In this document: piece by piece, positions 14,295-17,575 of the stretch
Numbering within the stretch: position 1 is the first letter of the stretch
Layout: each line of letters begins with the position of its first letter
DNA from: Streptomyces regalis
Lineage (GTDB): Bacteria > Actinomycetota > Actinomycetes > Streptomycetales > Streptomycetaceae
Direction of reading: 5' to 3'
NCBI RefSeq assembly: GCF_001509475.1
Contig: NZ_LLZG01000057.1
Location: forward strand, 1 to 17,575
Length of the DNA: 17,575 bases
Translations under genes and position numbers: made by a program
Notes under the pieces: model-generated
Seen by the model: only the letters and a program-made list of their open reading frames with translations
Told to the model about the DNA's origin: nothing
Databases searched by the model: none

Positions 14295-14339
14295 ACTGCT
14301 GGGCCGACTGCTGGGCCACCTGACTACCGGGCCACCTAC
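14295..14339. repeat. Short tandem repeats at the stop of the lysozyme-like gene
   Basis: Units ACTGCTGGGCCG (14295-14306), ACTGCTGGGCCACCTG (14307-14322) and ACTACCGGGCCACCTAC (14323-14339) follow one another. The last unit includes the TAG stop (minus strand, 14336-14338). Confidence 0.6.
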
Positions 14340-15322
14340 GGAGCCGTCACGATCCGGACCGAGCCCGGACGGCTCTCCGCCCCCGAGTCGCCCGAGGCAC
14401 CCCCCGTGGCGGCCGCGCGCCACTGGCTGTCGGTGTTCCCGGCGGTCCACTCCCGCCCGGCATACGACACCCGCTTGATGTGCAGGTCGGAGGCATTGGC
14501 CACGGCCCAGTGGGCCAGCTGCCACCCGCGCTCGCGGACACTGCGCCCGGCGCCGGAACCCCCGTCGGCGGTCACGGGCAGCACGACGGTCTGCCCGTCG
14601 CCCTCGATCACCGATGGAACGGGCGTGGGAGCGGCCTTCTCGGCGCCCACCTCGGCGGCGGCCGTCTGCAGCGCGTCCCGCCCGAAGTCCCGTACGAGCG
14701 CGGCCCGTACGGCGTCCGGACCCGCGGTCCGCGTGGTGCCGAGGCGCCCCTCGCAGGTCAGTGTCGCGGCCGAACGCCCGGTGAGTGCGGCGGCGAGCAG
14801 CCTCGCGTCCGGCTCGTGCTTGGCGTACGCCTCCGGAAAGCCGCTGCGCTGCACGCGCTGCGCGGCGACGGTGAGCGGCAACTCCGTATAGCCGCGGACC
14901 TTGATCAGGTGCTCGTAGAAGATGCCCGCCGAGTAGATCGGGTCCCGGATCTCCTTCTCGGTGCCCCAGCCCTGTGAGGGCCGCTGCTGGAACAGGCCCA
15001 GCGAGTCACGGTCGCCGTGGCCGATGTTGCGCAGACCCGACTCCTGCAGGGCAGTGGCGAGCGCGATCGTCACGGCTCGCTCGGGCAGGCCGCGGTTGGT
15101 GCCGACGGCGGCGATCGTCGCCGCGTTCACCGCCTGCTCCGGCGTGAACTCGTACCTGCCCCCGTCGGCCTTGCCCGAGACGACCTCGCAGCCCGGCCCG
15201 CCCGTGCCTCCGGTGACGTACTGCACCGCGAGATATCCCGCGACGGCGAGCAGGACCACGAAGGCCGCCCCGCGACGCAGGAGGCGGCCACGACGTCTGG
15301 AAGAGGGGGACGACTCTGGCAC
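14336..15322 (-). CDS. Membrane-anchored lysozyme-like (lytic transglycosylase-like) protein
   Basis: The 328-residue product has a basic N-terminus (RRRGRLLRRG), one membrane helix or uncleaved signal anchor (about 17-36) and an extracellular part. Residues about 60-180 resemble the lysozyme-like fold of transglycosylases: ALATALQESGLRN with candidate catalytic Glu94, then DSLGLFQQRPSQGWGT (107-121), DPIYSAGIFYEHL and QRVQRSGFPEAYAKHEP (155-171). A linker rich in Ala and Pro leads to a C-terminal module (about 265-310) with GWQLAHWAVANASDLHIKRV and YAGREWTAG, which I do not recognise as a named domain. Homologues are sometimes mislabelled as heavy-metal transporters; nothing here supports transport. 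Peptidoglycan cleavage is inferred. The GTG has no Shine-Dalgarno; TACCTT ends seven bases before it, which suggests a leaderless mRNA. It diverges from dapE, 85 bases away. Confidence 0.82.
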   Translation of the reverse strand: MPESSPSSRRRGRLLRRGAAFVVLLAVAGYLAVQYVTGGTGGPGCEVVSGKADGGRYEFTPEQAVNAATIAAVGTNRGLPERAVTIALATALQESGLRNIGHGDRDSLGLFQQRPSQGWGTEKEIRDPIYSAGIFYEHLIKVRGYTELPLTVAAQRVQRSGFPEAYAKHEPDARLLAAALTGRSAATLTCEGRLGTTRTAGPDAVRAALVRDFGRDALQTAAAEVGAEKAAPTPVPSVIEGDGQTVVLPVTADGGSGAGRSVRERGWQLAHWAVANASDLHIKRVSYAGREWTAGNTDSQWRAAATGGASGDSGAESRPGSVRIVTAP

Positions 15323-15394
15323 GCCCTACAAGGTAGCCGAGGTTACTGGGGGGTACGGGTCGAGTGGGGAAAGTGGGCCGACGGCCGGGCGCGT

Positions 15395-15400
15395 TAGGGT
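15395..15400 (+). promoter_or_regulatory. Candidate -10 hexamer for leaderless dapE
   Basis: TAGGGT ends seven bases before ATG 15408, and no Shine-Dalgarno precedes the ATG. This is the arrangement expected when transcription begins at the start codon. Confidence 0.45.
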
Positions 15401-15407
15401 CGGCACC

Positions 15408-16487
15408 ATGGCCGACACCTCCCTTGACCTCACGCTGGACGCCGCGCGGCTCACCGCGCAGCTCGTCGACTTCCCCTCCGTCAGCGGCACCGAGCAGCCC
15501 CTCGCGGACGCCATCGAGACCGCCCTGCGCGCCCTGCCGCACCTGACGGTCGAGCGGTACGGCAACAACGTCGTGGCGCGTACGGACCTGGGGCGGTCCG
15601 AGCGCGTGATCCTCGCCGGCCACATCGACACGGTGCCCATCGCGGACAACGTCCCGTCGAGGCTGGACGAGGACGGCGTCTTGTGGGGCTGCGGCACCTG
15701 CGACATGAAGTCGGGCGTCGCGGTCCAGCTGCGCATCGCGGCCACGGTCCCGGCCCCGAACCGCGACCTCACCTTCGTCTTCTACGACAACGAGGAGGTG
15801 ACCGCGGACCTCAACGGCCTCAAGCACGTGGCCGAGAACCGTCCGGAGTGGCTGGAGGGCGACTTCGCGGTGCTCCTGGAGCCGTCGGACGGCGAGGTGG
15901 AGGGCGGCTGCCAGGGCACGCTCCGGGTGCTCCTCAAGACCAAGGGCGAGCGCGCCCACTCCGCGCGCAGCTGGATGGGCTCGAACGCCATCCACGCGGC
16001 GGCGCCGATCCTGGCGAGGCTGGCGTCGTACGAACCCCGCTACCCGGTGATCGACGGCCTGGAGTACCGCGAGGGCCTGAACGCGGTCGGCATCACGGGC
16101 GGCGTCGCGGGCAACGTCATCCCCGACGAGTGCGTCGTGACCGTCAACTTCCGTTACGCGCCGGACCGTACGGAAGAGGAGGCCGTCGCGCACGTCCGCG
16201 AGGTCTTCGCCGACTGCGGGGTCGAGGAGTTCGTGGTGGACGACCACAGCGGCGGCGCGCTGCCGGGGCTGTCCCACCCGGCGGCAGCGGCGTTCATGGC
16301 GGCGGTCGGAGGGATCGCTCGCCCCAAGTACGGCTGGACGGACGTCTCCCGCTTCTCGTCCCTGGGCATCCCGGCGGTCAACTACGGCCCCGGCAACCCG
16401 CACTTGGCGCACAAGCGGGACGAAAGGGTCGAGACGGACAAGGCCCTGGCGGGGGAGGAGCGGCTGAGGGCGTGGCTCACGGCCTAG
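15408..16487 (+). CDS. dapE: Succinyl-diaminopimelate desuccinylase
   Basis: DapE is a dinuclear zinc hydrolase that removes succinate from N-succinyl-LL-diaminopimelate, the step right after DapC. The product has 359 residues of the M20 family: AGHIDTVP (70-77) with zinc ligand His72 and Asp74, GTCDMKSG (96-103) with bridging Asp99, and DNEE (127-130) with catalytic Glu129 and ligand Glu130. LLEPSD supplies a further acidic ligand, and NPHLAHKRDE near the C-terminus holds the last His. The dimerisation domain is the central part (about 172-285, from LRVLLKTKGERAHSARSWMGSNA). The length and the GTCDMKSG variant fit the Gram-positive/actinobacterial DapE type. ATG 15408 is chosen over upstream in-frame codons because TAGGGT lies seven bases before it and the upstream frame overlaps the divergent gene. 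Confidence 0.92.
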   Translation: MADTSLDLTLDAARLTAQLVDFPSVSGTEQPLADAIETALRALPHLTVERYGNNVVARTDLGRSERVILAGHIDTVPIADNVPSRLDEDGVLWGCGTCDMKSGVAVQLRIAATVPAPNRDLTFVFYDNEEVTADLNGLKHVAENRPEWLEGDFAVLLEPSDGEVEGGCQGTLRVLLKTKGERAHSARSWMGSNAIHAAAPILARLASYEPRYPVIDGLEYREGLNAVGITGGVAGNVIPDECVVTVNFRYAPDRTEEEAVAHVREVFADCGVEEFVVDDHSGGALPGLSHPAAAAFMAAVGGIARPKYGWTDVSRFSSLGIPAVNYGPGNPHLAHKRDERVETDKALAGEERLRAWLTA

Positions 16488-16488
16488 C

Positions 16489-16526
16489 GGCACGGTCAGG
16501 GGGTGCCGGCACGGTCAGGGGTCGCC
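16489..16526 (+). repeat. 19-base tandem direct repeat after dapE
   Basis: GGCACGGTCAGGGGGTGCC (16489-16507) is followed directly by GGCACGGTCAGGGGTCGCC (16508-16526). The first copy starts one base after the dapE stop codon. Confidence 0.8.
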
Positions 16527-16640
16527 GGGACGGCGCTTCATGGCGGACATGCTCACGTCCCCCGTCCGTAACCCACGTGGATCTACGCTGAGGTGGAACG
16601 ACCTGCAACACCCGCAGGCCCCGCAGCGGAGGGAGCGCAC

Positions 16641-17399
16641 ATGGCTACCGGCAACCCCGAGGGGAAGAAGCAGCCACCGTCGGAGCAGCGCCTGGGACCG
16701 GTGATCCGAAGGCGGGGCCAGGTGACGGCGAGCACGACCGACCAGCGACTGCTGGACGCGGGCGGGCCCTCCGACTGGGTCCACACCGACCCCTGGCGAG
16801 TCCTGCGCATCCAGTCGGAGTTCATCGAGGGCTTCGGCACGCTCGCCGAACTCCCGGCGGCGATCAGCGTGTTCGGCTCGGCCCGCACACCGGTCGACTC
16901 TCCCGAGTACGACGCCGGAGTCCGGCTCGGCCGAGGGCTGGTCGATGCCGGCTTCGCGGTGATCACGGGCGGTGGCCCCGGCGCCATGGAGGCGGCGAAC
17001 AAGGGCGCCTGCGAGGCGGGCGGCATCTCGGTCGGCCTCGGCATCGAGCTCCCCTTCGAGCAGGGCCTCAACCCCTACGTCGACATCGGTCTGAACTTCC
17101 GGTACTTCTTCGTCCGCAAGATGATGTTCGTCAAGTACGCCCAGGGCTTCGTGGTCCTCCCCGGCGGCCTCGGCACCCTCGACGAACTCTTCGAGGCCCT
17201 CACCCTGGTCCAGACCCAGAAGGTCACCCGCTTCCCGATCGTCCTGTTCGGCAGCGAGTACTGGGGCGGCCTCGTCGACTGGCTGAAGAACACCCTGATC
17301 GCCACGGGCAAGGCCTCAGAGAAGGACCTGCTCCTGTTCCACGTCACGGACGACATGGAGGAGGCGGTGGCGCTGGTGTCCAAGGAGGCGGGGCGCTAG
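16641..17399 (+). CDS. LOG-family (TIGR00730) Rossmann-fold protein
   Basis: This 252-residue protein belongs to the family of cytokinin-riboside 5'-monophosphate phosphoribohydrolases (LOG) and related nucleotide-binding proteins. The signature residues are ITGGGPGAMEAANKG (about 108-122), the Arg-Lys pair in YFFVRKMMF (155-163) and PGGLGTLDELFE (174-185) with the catalytic-site Glu182. The N-terminal 75 residues are an actinobacterial extension (basic stretch, then SDWVHTDPWRVLRIQSEFIEGF). Release of a base from AMP-type nucleotides is the family activity; the physiological substrate in streptomycetes is not settled. ATG 16641 has GGAGGGAG at 16628-16635. It lies 153 bases after dapE on the same strand, so it may share a transcript, but the gap has room for its own promoter. 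Confidence 0.88.
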   Translation: MATGNPEGKKQPPSEQRLGPVIRRRGQVTASTTDQRLLDAGGPSDWVHTDPWRVLRIQSEFIEGFGTLAELPAAISVFGSARTPVDSPEYDAGVRLGRGLVDAGFAVITGGGPGAMEAANKGACEAGGISVGLGIELPFEQGLNPYVDIGLNFRYFFVRKMMFVKYAQGFVVLPGGLGTLDELFEALTLVQTQKVTRFPIVLFGSEYWGGLVDWLKNTLIATGKASEKDLLLFHVTDDMEEAVALVSKEAGR

Positions 17400-17466
17400 C
17401 GCTGGGCTTGAGCCGGTGTTCTGGGCGGGGGCCCGCTTGAAAGGGTGCGGCCCCTTGGGCCACTGT

Positions 17467-17489
17467 CCCAGGGGGCTCTGCCCCCTGGA
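17467..17489 (+). terminator. Hairpin after the LOG-family gene
   Basis: CCAGGGGGC (17468-17476) pairs with GCCCCCTGG (17480-17488) around a 3-base loop (TCT). It lies about 70 bases past the stop codon and borders the repeat that ends the window. Confidence 0.65.
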
Positions 17490-17575
17490 CCCCCGCTCCT
17501 CAAACGCCGGAGGGGCTGACTTACCCAGCCCGTCCGGCGTTTGAGGACGAGGCCCGTTCAGGGCCGAAGCGGGGG
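17490..17575. repeat. Multi-branched streptomycete intergenic repeat
   Basis: An outer stem CCCCCGC (17490-17496) / GCGGGGG (17569-17575) encloses two hairpins. The first is TCCTCAAACGCCGGA (17497-17511) with TCCGGCGTTTGAGGA (17533-17547), extended inward past one G/G mismatch by GGGCT/AGCCC. The second is GGCCC (17551-17555) with GGGCC (17561-17565). I recall this CTCAAACGCCGGA motif as very common between genes in Streptomyces chromosomes. The element reaches the last base of the window, so its true end may be further on. Confidence 0.7.

Larger units (their letters stand above)
13908..14335. other. Gene-free region of 428 bases with repeats
   Basis: No believable gene was found on either strand. 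The region is upstream of the secreted-protein gene and downstream of the lysozyme-like gene, both on the minus strand. It contains AAGGAG for the former, two sets of short tandem repeats (13970-14013 and 14295-14339), an inverted repeat (14069-14089) and a locally AT-richer patch around 14090-14190. A promoter for the secreted-protein gene should lie here, but I cannot place it. Confidence 0.6.

Noticed and set aside
1..17575. CRISPR array, insertion sequence, prophage, tRNA or rRNA, or a defence system
   Set aside because: No evenly spaced repeats with unique spacers, no transposase or integrase motifs, no cloverleaf or rRNA segments recognised, and no defence-type domains seen.

Overview
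The window looks like a core-chromosome segment of a Streptomyces or close relative. It is very GC-rich with GC-rich third codon positions, uses GTG and TTG starts, and encodes a mycothiol enzyme (MshB) and the succinylase route to meso-diaminopimelate (DapC, DapE). As far as memory allows, the gene order resembles the SCO5120-SCO5140 neighbourhood of S. coelicolor; no alignment was run. No rRNA, tRNA, CRISPR array, transposase or prophage gene was seen.

Layout: bases 1-409 hold no convincing intact gene; the last ~60 bases before the first ATPase look like the broken 3' end of a peptide-permease gene. Two overlapping peptide-ABC ATPase genes follow (410-2438, plus) and end in a strong hairpin. 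A small three-helix membrane protein (2598-2948, plus) converges on a DPP-IV-like S9 peptidase (2989-5109, minus), with an unusual repeat-bearing hairpin between them. Next, on plus, come a 64-residue membrane peptide, mshB overlapping a four-helix membrane protein, and an 820-residue membrane-anchored protein with a very long Gly/Pro-rich N-terminus and a peptidoglycan-binding-like C-terminus (6960-9422), closed by a 17-bp terminator stem.

The second half holds a minus-strand pair (GNAT acetyltransferase, then a SirB1-type transglutaminase-like protein), diverging from fdxA (7Fe ferredoxin) and dapC on plus. dapC converges on a small secreted Ala/Thr/Lys-rich protein. A ~430-base gene-free stretch with tandem repeats separates that gene from a membrane-anchored lysozyme-like protein (minus), which diverges from dapE (plus). 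A LOG-family protein and a multi-branched intergenic repeat close the window.

Functionally, the segment concerns peptide uptake and trimming (ABC ATPases, S9 peptidase), redox buffering (MshB, FdxA), diaminopimelate/lysine supply (DapC and DapE catalyse consecutive steps) and the cell envelope. I found no defence, mobile or specialised-metabolite system. The least understood items are the 820-residue bitopic protein, the small secreted repeat protein, the decayed permease end and the many short tandem or inverted repeats next to stop codons.
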